Assembly: GCA_025360525.1 (NCBI GenBank)
Contig: JANYCA010000077.1
Span: 1-54,969, forward strand
Source: Chitinophagaceae bacterium
Lineage (GTDB): Bacteria; Bacteroidota; Bacteroidia; Chitinophagales; Chitinophagaceae
Direction of reading: 5' to 3'
DNA: 54,969 nucleotides
In this document: positions 17,127-24,965 of the stretch, piece by piece
How positions within the stretch are numbered: position 1 is the stretch's first letter
Layout: the number at the start of each line of letters is the position of its first letter
Translations under genes and position numbers: made by a program
The notes under the pieces: model-generated
Databases searched by the model: none
Told to the model about the DNA's origin: nothing
What the model saw: the letters and a program-made list of their open reading frames with translations, nothing else

Positions 17127-17290
17127 CAGCCCCTCTGACTCCCTAAAGGGGACAACAAGGCAGGAGCTTTTGGATTAAGAAACACTTGCTATTATCGTAC
17201 AATAAAAAACAAAAAGCAAAAGGGGAAGATTAAGTGTTTGGCATTGAGATAAAGCACCGTCCCTTCTCTTTTGGAGAAGGGAAAGAAGGA
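17127..17290. repeat. Two further REP-like palindromes in the 17069-17322 gap
   Basis: CCCCTCTGACTCCCTAAAGGGG begins near 17129, and CCCTTCTC (17261-17268) pairs perfectly with GAGAAGGG (17274-17281). The ATG at 17290 sits in the tail of the second element, which argues against it as the start of the following gene. Confidence 0.65.
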
Positions 17291-17322
17291 TGAGGCCGGT
17301 ATTGATTAAAGAACAAAAGAAT

Positions 17323-19572
17323 ATGTGGAAGAAAAAAAAGCATAGCAACAATTTAAAGCACAGCTCCTTTCCTTTTATGGAGGCAGCGGTAGCAAGTAGC
17401 TTTAAATATTTTGCAGTAGCCATACTCAATAGCTATGGCATGCTCTTCTTTTCTGTGAATAAAGTATTTGCCTTACTCATTTTACTGGTTTCATTTTTCA
17501 CGCCTTTTACGGGAGCAAGCGGATTGGCTGCCTTGGTAGTAGCGCTGATAGTAGCGCTAGCGCTTGGGTTTGGAAAAGAGCAGGTACAAAAGGGTTTGCT
17601 TACTTACAGTGTGGTATTGTTTGGGCTGGGCTTTGGTTCCAATTTTGAGTTTGGTGCGGCCTTTGTTTTATTGTTGGTTATTGGTGCAATACTTACCTTG
17701 TTTTTGTCGGTAGCGCTCAATGCTATCCTCAATAAAAAAGGACTGCCTGCATTGTCGCTGGCATTTATTATCAGCACCGCTGTTATTATCGTTGCTTCAA
17801 AAAGTTTTGAAGGCATTGGACTTACGCAACGGCATATATACTGGTTTAACGAAGTGTATGCGTTAGGTGGAAAATCTTTGGTGAATTTAATTCAACAAAT
17901 TGAAACCTGGCCAATGCAGGACTATGTCGCAGGCTTTTTTAAGAGTATGAGTGCCATTCTTTTCCAGGTAAATATTGCAGCAGGTATTGTACTATCGGTT
18001 GGGTTAATAATTTATTCACGTATAGCTTTTGTATTGATGGTACTGGGCTATACGGTGGCGTTATTATTTAGCTTTGCCATGGGCGGCTTTCAGCAAACCG
18101 ACATGACCTACTACAATATGGGCACCAATTTTATGCTGGTATCACTTGCTTTAGGTGGCTTTTATTTAATCCCATCGCTGCGTTCTTTTTTATGGATTTT
18201 TATAACGGTGCCCATCGCTTTTTTACTGGTGATAGCAGTTGGCAGCATAACCTTAAAAATAGGTGTGCCGGTTTTCTCTTTACCATTTTGCCTGGTGGTG
18301 ATTTTGTTTTTGTACATTCTGCAATTAAGAAAAATTCAACATAAACTGGTGCTAACGCCGCATCAATATTACAGTCCGGAACAAAATTTATACCGCTACT
18401 TAAATGGAAAAGAAAGGTTGCAGAGTAAATACTATTTTCACCTGTACCTGCCGGTAATGGGCGAATGGATGGTGAGCCAGGGTCATGATGGCAGCATTAC
18501 CCACAAAGGCGACTGGAGCAAAGCACTCGATTTTGTATTGCTGGATAATGAAATGAAAACCTACGCCGCTCCCGGTAATGCAGCGGAACATTTTTACTGC
18601 TACAACAAGCCGGTACTGGCACCTGCAAATGGCATTGTGCAGGAAATAGTTGATCACATTGATGACAATGAAATTGGCAAAAACAACAGTACCCAAAACT
18701 GGGGTAATACCATTGTAATAAAACATGCTGAAGGGCTGTACACCAAACTATCTCACCTAAAAAAACAGGGCTTTAAAACTACCACAGGTGCGTATGTAAA
18801 ACGGGGTGATATTATTGCAATGTGCGGTAACAGTGGCCGCTCTCCCGAACCTCATTTACACATGCAGGTGCAGGCCACGCCTTATATCGGATCTAAAACG
18901 TTAAACTACCCGCTGGCATATTTTAAAAGCAAAGCAAATAACCTTCTGGCATTAAAAAGCTTTACGGTGCCAACAGAAGGCAGCTTTGTCAGCAACCTGA
19001 GTGCCAATACACAATTGCAACAAGCATTTAATTTTCAACCCGGTTATTGCATCAAAGTAAGCGCCGAGGGATATGCAACGGAAGAGTGGGAAACACTCAC
19101 CAGTTTTTACAACGAATCGTACCTGTATTGCAAGGAGCAAAATGCGTATGCCTATTTCAACAACAATGGCAGCATATTTTATTTCACCAATTATTTTGGG
19201 CCAAAAACAAGTTTGCTTTACCAGTTTTATTTATGTGCTTACACCGTTTTATTAAGTTCCGATAAGGACCTCGTTGTAAAAGATAGTTATCCCATCAATG
19301 TATTTGGATGGAGCCCCGTAAGATGGTTGCAGGATATTGTTTCGCCCTTTTATATTTTTATACAAATGAAATTTGAAAGCAGCGTGGCCTCATCGCAGGA
19401 TGTGTTAAGCAGCGGCAGTGTGCAATACAGCAGCAAACAAACGCAACAATTATTTTGGTGGATAAAACAAAAAAGAACCTTTACACTGGAAGTAAATAAC
19501 GGGCAGATACAATCATTCAGCAGTACAACCCACAACCTAAAACTATTAATACAATGCGTAGCAGAAAACTGA
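17323..19572 (+). CDS. Urea transporter-like membrane domain fused to M23 metallopeptidase
   Basis: A 749-residue fusion. Residues about 15-335 are hydrophobic with ~10 membrane segments. They show the urea-transporter pattern: ILNSYGMLFFSVNKVFALLIL, later GASGLAALVVALIVALALGF, and duplicated halves. Residues about 370-560 are a LytM/M23 peptidase with zinc and catalytic residues intact: His394 and Asp403 (HKGDWSKALDF), His511 and His513 (HLHM). A C-terminal part of ~180 residues is unassigned. Start: ATG 17323 (MWKKKKHSNN) is preferred over ATG 17290, which lies in a repeat. It overlaps the next gene by 19 bases. Likely inner-membrane with the peptidase facing the periplasm; the solute is not known. 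Confidence 0.82.
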   Translation: MWKKKKHSNNLKHSSFPFMEAAVASSFKYFAVAILNSYGMLFFSVNKVFALLILLVSFFTPFTGASGLAALVVALIVALALGFGKEQVQKGLLTYSVVLFGLGFGSNFEFGAAFVLLLVIGAILTLFLSVALNAILNKKGLPALSLAFIISTAVIIVASKSFEGIGLTQRHIYWFNEVYALGGKSLVNLIQQIETWPMQDYVAGFFKSMSAILFQVNIAAGIVLSVGLIIYSRIAFVLMVLGYTVALLFSFAMGGFQQTDMTYYNMGTNFMLVSLALGGFYLIPSLRSFLWIFITVPIAFLLVIAVGSITLKIGVPVFSLPFCLVVILFLYILQLRKIQHKLVLTPHQYYSPEQNLYRYLNGKERLQSKYYFHLYLPVMGEWMVSQGHDGSITHKGDWSKALDFVLLDNEMKTYAAPGNAAEHFYCYNKPVLAPANGIVQEIVDHIDDNEIGKNNSTQNWGNTIVIKHAEGLYTKLSHLKKQGFKTTTGAYVKRGDIIAMCGNSGRSPEPHLHMQVQATPYIGSKTLNYPLAYFKSKANNLLALKSFTVPTEGSFVSNLSANTQLQQAFNFQPGYCIKVSAEGYATEEWETLTSFYNESYLYCKEQNAYAYFNNNGSIFYFTNYFGPKTSLLYQFYLCAYTVLLSSDKDLVVKDSYPINVFGWSPVRWLQDIVSPFYIFIQMKFESSVASSQDVLSSGSVQYSSKQTQQLFWWIKQKRTFTLEVNNGQIQSFSSTTHNLKLLIQCVAEN

Positions 19573-20738
19573 TAACTATTTTACTATTGATATTGGTCGG
19601 TGGCTTAAAATCCTTTGGGCAACAAGCCCCCAGCTATGAGGAAGCCTCTGCAAAAAGCCTGGAACTCTACGAAAAAGCAGACTGGAAAGCACTGCTTGCC
19701 TATGGCAGAGAATATGTAACAGCATCCCCCGATTTTATTTTACTGCGGTTAAGAATGGGCTATGCCGCTTTTATGCTCAACATTTTTAGCGAGGCATTAA
19801 AGCAATACGACGCCGTGCTGGTAAAAGATTCCTACAACGAAACGGCCCATTACTACAGTTGGCTGTGCAGAAAATATTTAAACCAACCCGAACAGGCAGA
19901 TGCACACCTGAAATATTTTTCAAAAGAATTAAAGGAAAAGGAAAAGTTCCAAAATTTTGCAGTAACCCAAGTAGGAACAGAAGTAAGTTACAAGCGTACA
20001 GAGCTTTCATCCAGGGGCGATGGCTTATATGCTAGGGTTGACCTGCACACCCGGCTGCTCCCCAATATAAACATGTACCAGGCAGTTGCTTTATTTAACC
20101 AAACCATTGCCGAACCAAAATTAACCGGCGTTGCCAACAACAAAAATATCGTCATCAACCAAAAAGAGTACTACAACAAAACCACCATCAACCTGCATAA
20201 AAAATGGCAGTTTGTAGCGGCCTATCATTACCTGTACACACCTTTTAATAATTACGTTTACAACAACCATATCGGTATGGCAGGTTTAAAATACAACAGT
20301 CATTATTTTACCCTGCAGGCAGATGCAATAGTGGGTAAGCTTACCGATACCAGCCTGCAGCAATACAATGCACAACTCGCCTTATACCCGTTGGGTAATC
20401 TCAATTTGTATAGTATTTCAACAGGTTCATTTAACAATAGAAATAATAAATCGTCCTTTAATTTTAAACAGGTACTTGGCGCCAAATTATCAAAGTTTTT
20501 ATGGCTCGAAGGAAATGTAACGCTGGGCAGTTTTAGCAATTTTATGGAGAACGATGCCCTGTATGTTTACAATGCAATAGACCGCAATTTATTAAAGGCA
20601 GGTGCAACTGCTTATATCAGCCTTAGCCCCAAACTTACACTGCAGCTCGGTTACACGTTCGAGCAAAGAGAATTATATAAATCAATCAACATTTTTAATC
20701 AACATTCAATAACAGGAGGTTTATCATGCAAATTTTAA
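19554..20738 (+). CDS. TPR protein with C-terminal outer-membrane beta-barrel
   Basis: A 394-residue exported protein. Signal peptide MRSRKLITILLLILVGGLKSFGQ. Residues about 25-140 form tetratricopeptide-like helices (ALKQYDAVLVKDSYNETAHYYSW). From about 145 to the end the pattern alternates hydrophobic and polar residues, with many Tyr and Asn and a final strand ITGGLSCKF, as in YaiO-type barrels. Its start lies inside the end of the M23 fusion gene and its stop overlaps the next start, so it is translated as part of one operon. Probably the outer-membrane partner of the peptidase/transporter fusion (inference). Confidence 0.78.
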   Translation: MRSRKLITILLLILVGGLKSFGQQAPSYEEASAKSLELYEKADWKALLAYGREYVTASPDFILLRLRMGYAAFMLNIFSEALKQYDAVLVKDSYNETAHYYSWLCRKYLNQPEQADAHLKYFSKELKEKEKFQNFAVTQVGTEVSYKRTELSSRGDGLYARVDLHTRLLPNINMYQAVALFNQTIAEPKLTGVANNKNIVINQKEYYNKTTINLHKKWQFVAAYHYLYTPFNNYVYNNHIGMAGLKYNSHYFTLQADAIVGKLTDTSLQQYNAQLALYPLGNLNLYSISTGSFNNRNNKSSFNFKQVLGAKLSKFLWLEGNVTLGSFSNFMENDALYVYNAIDRNLLKAGATAYISLSPKLTLQLGYTFEQRELYKSINIFNQHSITGGLSCKF

Positions 20739-21346
20739 GACAATCAATTTTTATCGCCCTCATTTTATTGCTATCAGCAAATGCCAACGCTCAAAGCGAT
20801 GCAGCCATGCAAAAGGTATTCAGCGACAGCTACACCCAAGAGTATTACAAAAAATATCCAGAGGCAATTGCCACACTTGCCAAAGTGTATAACGAAGACA
20901 GTTACGAACTAAACATGCGGCTTGGCTGGTTAAATTACCTGAATAAAAATTACACCCAATCGCAAAGCTATTACCAAAAAGCTGCCACACTAAAACCCTA
21001 TTCTATCGAAGCAAAATTGGGTTTGGTAAAACCATTATCCACCATGGAAAGCTGGGATAAAGTATTGCAGCAGTACGAAGATATACTGAAGATAGACGCC
21101 CAAAACTATACTGCAAATTACTGGGCCGGCAATATTTACTACAACAGAAAAAAGTATGAAGCCGCAGCCAGGTTATTTGAAAAATTAGTAAATCTTTATC
21201 CATTTGATTATGATGCCAACCACATGCTGGCATGGAGTTATTTAAACATGGGAAAAAATAACGATGCTAAATTATTGTTTCAGGTAGCCTTGTTGATAAA
21301 GCCAGCAGATACATCTGCCACAGCAGGTTTGGCAAAAATTAAATAA
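20726..21346 (+). CDS. Secreted tetratricopeptide repeat protein
   Basis: A 206-residue periplasmic protein. Signal peptide MQILRQSIFIALILLLSANANAQ. At least four TPR units follow, for example YTQSQSYYQKAATLKPYSIEAKLGL, DKVLQQYEDILKIDAQNYTANYWAG and YEAAARLFEKLVNLYPFDYDANHMLA. It is the last gene of the cluster and overlaps the barrel gene by 13 bases. Likely a scaffold for the envelope proteins encoded upstream. No enzymatic motif. Confidence 0.85.
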   Translation: MQILRQSIFIALILLLSANANAQSDAAMQKVFSDSYTQEYYKKYPEAIATLAKVYNEDSYELNMRLGWLNYLNKNYTQSQSYYQKAATLKPYSIEAKLGLVKPLSTMESWDKVLQQYEDILKIDAQNYTANYWAGNIYYNRKKYEAAARLFEKLVNLYPFDYDANHMLAWSYLNMGKNNDAKLLFQVALLIKPADTSATAGLAKIK

Positions 21347-21366
21347 GCGGCGTACATCGGTTGTTC

Positions 21367-21383
21367 AATGGAGAATGGTGAAT
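21367..21383 (+). repeat. 17-bp inverted repeat at left edge of second island
   Basis: AATGGAGAATGGTGAAT; its exact reverse complement is at 26745-26761 just before recX. The two copies enclose the whole second accessory island. Confidence 0.6.
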
Positions 21384-21507
21384 GGGTTGTATCAAATATT
21401 GATGCTCCCTTCACCATTTTTTTATACCCAAACCCGGGTACAAGCAACCTGGATATCCACATCAGCTTGAAAAAAAATAATGGGCTGTCGGCATTAGTAC
21501 CAACAGC

Positions 21508-21795
21508 AACTTCAGTACCGGCTATCCCCGTCCGAATGGCGAAGCCGGGCGGGCGTTACAAGTACTCACTCCGCTGCGCTGCGTTCAGTGCTTTCCACTA
21601 CTATCCGGTCGAAGATCCCGCTTTTGCGGGGCATCCATTAAGCAGCGGTTTTTCAATGTGGCTTTAATTACGTTACGCAGTACAGCTTGGTTTGAATGAA
21701 ACAATGAGCGAATTAAAGTCTTTCGTAAATAAGGATTACTTTAGGTGCTTTGCTGCAAGTTTTAGGAGTTGGTTGCGTAAATGCGGACGTTAGCG
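21508..21795 (+). repeat. Long island repeat, copy B
   Basis: Homologue of 10097-10339 with two internal insertions (about 21526-21551 and 21610-21630). Ends in GACGTTAG at 21787-21794. It occupies most of the gene-free stretch 21347-21855. An open frame starting at 21781 begins inside it and should not be used as the start of the next gene. Confidence 0.75.
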
Positions 21796-21855
21796 GTCAT
21801 TCCACACGACACTATAACCATTAACTCTAAACAACCTTTAATCAAAACAAAGTGT

Positions 21856-22317
21856 ATGGAAAAAGTAAAGATTTCTGAGTTCAAATTAATTGGACTTAAA
21901 CTGAACAAAAAAACAGCAAATAAAGCCGGACAATCAAGTATCGATTGCGGAAACTTATGGCAGAAATTTGAAACCGAGAATTTTATCGAACGAATTCCAA
22001 ATAAATTAAGTGATGAAATTTATGCAGTCTATTTTGACTATGAGGGTGATTACACCAACCCTTTTTCATATTTCATAGGGTGCAAAGTAAAAAAAGACAC
22101 AGACATACCAAATGACATGGCAAGTTTAACCATATTTGAAGACGATTACACTAAGCTAATTGCTAAAGGTAAAATGCCAGACTGTGTTGCAAAATCATGG
22201 AAAAAAATATGGAGTTCAAAAATAGAAAGGGCATATAAATACGACTTTGAAATTTATGATGAACGAAGCAAAGATTGGAGTAATGCAGAAGTAGAAATAT
22301 TTATTTCTTCTAACTAA
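21856..22317 (+). CDS. GyrI-like / Cass2-type effector-binding protein
   Basis: A 153-residue cytosolic protein with the AraC effector-binding (GyrI-like) fold and no DNA-binding domain. It begins MEKVKISEFKLIGLKLNKKT and has the family pattern of a YAVYFDYEGDYTNPFSYFIG strand near residue 58, a central pseudo-repeat and a final AEVEIFISSN strand. The stand-alone form resembles Cass2, a cationic-ligand-binding protein first found in Vibrio integron cassettes. It sits alone between two island repeats, a cassette-like position. Ligand unknown. Start ATG at 21856 is chosen because the upstream extension lies in a repeat. Confidence 0.78.
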   Translation: MEKVKISEFKLIGLKLNKKTANKAGQSSIDCGNLWQKFETENFIERIPNKLSDEIYAVYFDYEGDYTNPFSYFIGCKVKKDTDIPNDMASLTIFEDDYTKLIAKGKMPDCVAKSWKKIWSSKIERAYKYDFEIYDERSKDWSNAEVEIFISSN

Positions 22318-22330
22318 ACAAAACTAAGAA

Positions 22331-22506
22331 TTGACGTCAGAAAAGAACAACGAACCACTTGCTCACTGTACTTTGGTTCGGGCTTGACGAAATTCTGTTG
22401 GGTTTTTAGTTGTTATCTTGTTCTTTTAAATCTTTATTGAGCAGCAGTTCCGGGCAGGACGAGCAATGAATTCCAGCTCTGCAAGCAAGCCCTATTCGTT
22501 GGCAGC
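22331..22506 (+). repeat. Cassette-associated repeat, copy R5
   Basis: Begins TTGACGTCAGAAAAG just after the Cass2-like gene and ends GTTGGCAGC. Contains TTCGGGCTTGACGAAATTCTG and TTCCGGGCAGGACGAGCAATG plus AATTCC (22448-22474), matching R4 and R6. Confidence 0.75.
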
Positions 22507-22542
22507 CCCCTTATGGCACATTCAAGCTTTAAAAAGTTTATT

Positions 22543-23073
22543 ATGAAAGATACAGAAAAAATTAAGGTTGCTTTGGAAAGATGCAAAAAGGCATTTACCC
22601 TGAAACCTGCAATGGGCAAAGATACTGCAGTTAGTAAAGTACGCATGGTAAATGGGCTAACTTGCGAAATAAATGAAGGAAACTGGAAGTTTTCTGTTGA
22701 TATGCCCGAGGGGATTGGTGGTAACAATACAGCTCCTACACCCGGTGTATATGGAAGGGCAGCTCTGGGTTCTTGCCTTGCCATTGGCTACATGATGAAA
22801 GCTGCGGAATTAAGCATACCCATTAAAAATTTAGAAGTAGAAGTTCAAGCTGATTTTGATGATGGTGCTTTGTTAGGCACAGCAGATAAAAATATTCCTC
22901 CAGGTTATCTTGAAGTGCGATATACTATAACAATTGAAAGCGATGCACCAAAAGAAAAAATCATGCAGATGCTGGATGACGGGGATAAACACAGCCCCTA
23001 TCTTGACGTGTTTTCGAGAGCGCAAAAATGTGTAAGAAAGATAAATATAATCACCACTAAAATTAATAATTAA
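22543..23073 (+). CDS. OsmC family protein
   Basis: A 176-residue OsmC/Ohr-fold protein, a family of thiol peroxidases reducing organic hydroperoxides. Two cysteines occupy the expected sites: Cys78 in AALGSCLAIGYM and Cys163 in RAQKCVRKI. The ATG at 22543 (MKDTEKIKVALERC) is preferred to one at 22513 that adds MAHSSFKKFI next to repeat DNA. Its stop overlaps the methyltransferase start as TAATG. This gene pair is one cargo unit between R5 and R4. A role in oxidative or electrophile stress is plausible but not shown. Confidence 0.87.
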   Translation: MKDTEKIKVALERCKKAFTLKPAMGKDTAVSKVRMVNGLTCEINEGNWKFSVDMPEGIGGNNTAPTPGVYGRAALGSCLAIGYMMKAAELSIPIKNLEVEVQADFDDGALLGTADKNIPPGYLEVRYTITIESDAPKEKIMQMLDDGDKHSPYLDVFSRAQKCVRKINIITTKINN

Positions 23074-23888
23074 TGGAACCAGCCTTACAAAGACGTGTGC
23101 AGCGCTATGGATGGGATAAAGCTGCCGCTTATTACGAAAATTCATGGCAGCAACAACTGAAACCTGCGCATGACGCCTTGTTTGATTTTGCTAATATTCA
23201 ACAAGGGCAAAAAATTATTGACATAGCCTGTGGCACAGGGCTTATAAGCTTTAGGGCTGCAGCAGCAACTGGCAACAAAGGATTTGTGCTGGGCACTGAT
23301 ATTTCGGACAAAATGGTTGAGATTGCAGATCATACATCGAAAGAAAATAGCATCAATAATATCAGGTTTGAAAGAATGGATGCTGAAGAATTAAAAGTTA
23401 ATGATGAAGAATTTGATGTGGCTATTTGTGGCTTGGGGTTAATGTATGCGCCGAGTCCTGTAAATGCGTTGAAAGAAATGTATCGTGTTTTGAAAAAAGG
23501 AGGCATCTGTATTGCGGCTGTTTGGGGGAAGAGAGATAATTGTGGCTGGGCAGACATATTTGAGATTGTAGACAAACGGGTTTCATCGGAAGTATGCCCG
23601 ATGTTCTTCAATTTAGGCAATGACAATGTGCTTGAAAAAAATTTAGAACTTGCTGGCTTTTCAACCGGGAAAATCAAGAAGATTCAATCCACCCTTGACT
23701 ATAACTCAGATGAAACAGCATGTGCTGCCGCATTTGAAGGTGGACCGGTGGCATTAGCGTATTTTAAATTTCCTGGAAATGTACAAAAAGAAGCTTGCGA
23801 AGAATATCTTACTTCTATTGGAAAATATAAAACCGAGAATGGCTATTCTGTTCCCGGGGAATTTATAATAGGAGTGGGAATAAAGTAG
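23073..23888 (+). CDS. Class I SAM-dependent methyltransferase (UbiE-like)
   Basis: A 271-residue cytosolic methyltransferase. SAM motif I is IDIACGTGLISF (residues 49-60), followed by LGTDISDKMVEIA, RFERMDAEEL and a VAICGLGLMYAPSPVNALKEM motif with VLKKGGICIAAVWG, the UbiE/COQ5-like order. Full length. Translationally coupled to the OsmC gene by a TAATG overlap. The methyl acceptor is unknown; coupling to OsmC hints at a lipid, quinone or toxic small molecule. Repeat R4 follows 104 bases downstream. Confidence 0.88.
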   Translation: MEPALQRRVQRYGWDKAAAYYENSWQQQLKPAHDALFDFANIQQGQKIIDIACGTGLISFRAAAATGNKGFVLGTDISDKMVEIADHTSKENSINNIRFERMDAEELKVNDEEFDVAICGLGLMYAPSPVNALKEMYRVLKKGGICIAAVWGKRDNCGWADIFEIVDKRVSSEVCPMFFNLGNDNVLEKNLELAGFSTGKIKKIQSTLDYNSDETACAAAFEGGPVALAYFKFPGNVQKEACEEYLTSIGKYKTENGYSVPGEFIIGVGIK

Positions 23889-23992
23889 CACGCCAAAGTT
23901 TTGTGGTAATTTAGGGGGGATGAAAATAATGAAATCAATAGAATTATTTATCAAAACTATTGAGCAAACATAATTGTGCAAAAGAAAAGCGA

Positions 23993-24195
23993 GCTGCCAA
24001 CAAAAGGTTTGCCGCAAGGCTGGCGGACGTAATAACAATCGGCAGTTGTACTACTATCAGCTAATATCGGGCTTGTGCGAATTCTATTTGGCTTTTAGCT
24101 GTTAACTTCAACTTTATATTTTCAATCGGACTTTTGTTCCGGGCAGACGAGCGATGAATTCCCTGCCTTCGCAAATACTCGCCGTTGTTGGCTGC
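23993..24195 (+). repeat. Cassette-associated repeat, copy R4 (clearest attC-like ends)
   Basis: Left end GCTGCCAAC (23993-24001) followed by AAAAGGTTTG; right end GTTGGCTGC (24187-24195). The ends are complementary at 8 of 9 positions and fit the RYYYAAC / GTTRRRY core pattern closely. Interior shares TTCCGGGCAGACGAGCGATG plus AATTCC with R5 and R6, and GAATTCT with TTAACTTC with R1-R3. It fills the gap between the methyltransferase and the outer-membrane protein gene. Confidence 0.75.
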
Positions 24196-24214
24196 TATAC
24201 AAAAACATCACTCA

Positions 24215-24754
24215 ATGCAAAAAGTAATTGCGACATTTCTGCTCTGGTTCATTTTGACACAGACCTTTGGACAAACACAGAGAAAAGTATCAACATATTT
24301 GTTGACGCAATATAATAAAACACTTTATGAGAGAACAAAAGGTAACAATCCTTGGGGCGTTGGGCTTGGACTACAAATTTTTTTTAACCACCAGACAAAA
24401 TTTAAACCAACAATCGAATTAACCGGAGACATTTATTTAGAAGATGACAAAGTTCTAAGACTAAATCCTGACGGGACAGTTCCAGCAAATTATAATGATG
24501 TTCGGGAGATGGTAAATCTTTTTGTTGGAACTTCTTTTAATCCGACAAAAAATATTTACTTATCGTTTGCAGCAGGACCAAGTTTTATTAGTGGACAGAC
24601 AATGTTAGGAATAAAACCGTCATTTGGTTTTTACTTTTCTAAATCGCAAAAGTGGACAGGCAAAATTTCATACATCAATATTTTTAATCGGGACAAGACA
24701 ACAAAAGCGGATTTTGGTTCTTTAAGTTTAGCAGTTGGACTTAAACTATTCTGA
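24215..24754 (+). CDS. Small outer-membrane beta-barrel-like protein
   Basis: A 179-residue exported protein. Signal peptide MQKVIATFLLWFILTQTFGQ. The remainder alternates aromatic and polar residues in short strands (WGVGLGLQIFF, FKPTIELTGDIYL, IYLSFAAGPSFIS) and ends in the strand LSLAVGLKLF with a terminal Phe, as in small outer-membrane barrels. ATG 24215 is used; an upstream TTG lies within repeat R4. Single gene between R4 and R6. I recognise no specific family or function. Confidence 0.68.
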   Translation: MQKVIATFLLWFILTQTFGQTQRKVSTYLLTQYNKTLYERTKGNNPWGVGLGLQIFFNHQTKFKPTIELTGDIYLEDDKVLRLNPDGTVPANYNDVREMVNLFVGTSFNPTKNIYLSFAAGPSFISGQTMLGIKPSFGFYFSKSQKWTGKISYINIFNRDKTTKADFGSLSLAVGLKLF

Positions 24755-24762
24755 CGTGTTCA

Positions 24763-24893
24763 GCAGCCAGCAAAAGTATGCTGCAAGGTGTGGCAAGGCG
24801 TTGTAATCTTCGGCTGTAGTTCGCTATCATCAGCAGCTCCGGGCAGAGCGAGCAATGAATTCCAGCACAGCAGAAAGCCTTTAAATTAGCAGT
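24763..24893 (+). repeat. Cassette-associated repeat, copy R6 (short form)
   Basis: Left end GCAGCCAGCAAAAG, right end ATTAGCAGT. Contains CTCCGGGCAGAGCGAGCAATG plus AATTCC (24837-24863) but lacks the middle block of R4 and R5. Follows the outer-membrane protein gene directly. Confidence 0.7.
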
Positions 24894-24965
24894 CATTATT
24901 TATTTCTCAATCAGTTTATAACATCCCAAAAATTCAGTTTTTTAATTAAAAAACAAGTTTATAAA

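Noticed and set aside
17290..17322. ATG at 17290 as start of the transporter-M23 fusion
   Set aside because: This ATG is in the tail of a REP-like palindrome; the ATG at 17323 gives a normal N-terminus.
21781..21855. Upstream start for the Cass2-like gene
   Set aside because: The extension MRTLAVIPHDT is encoded by the end of repeat B, not by the gene family.
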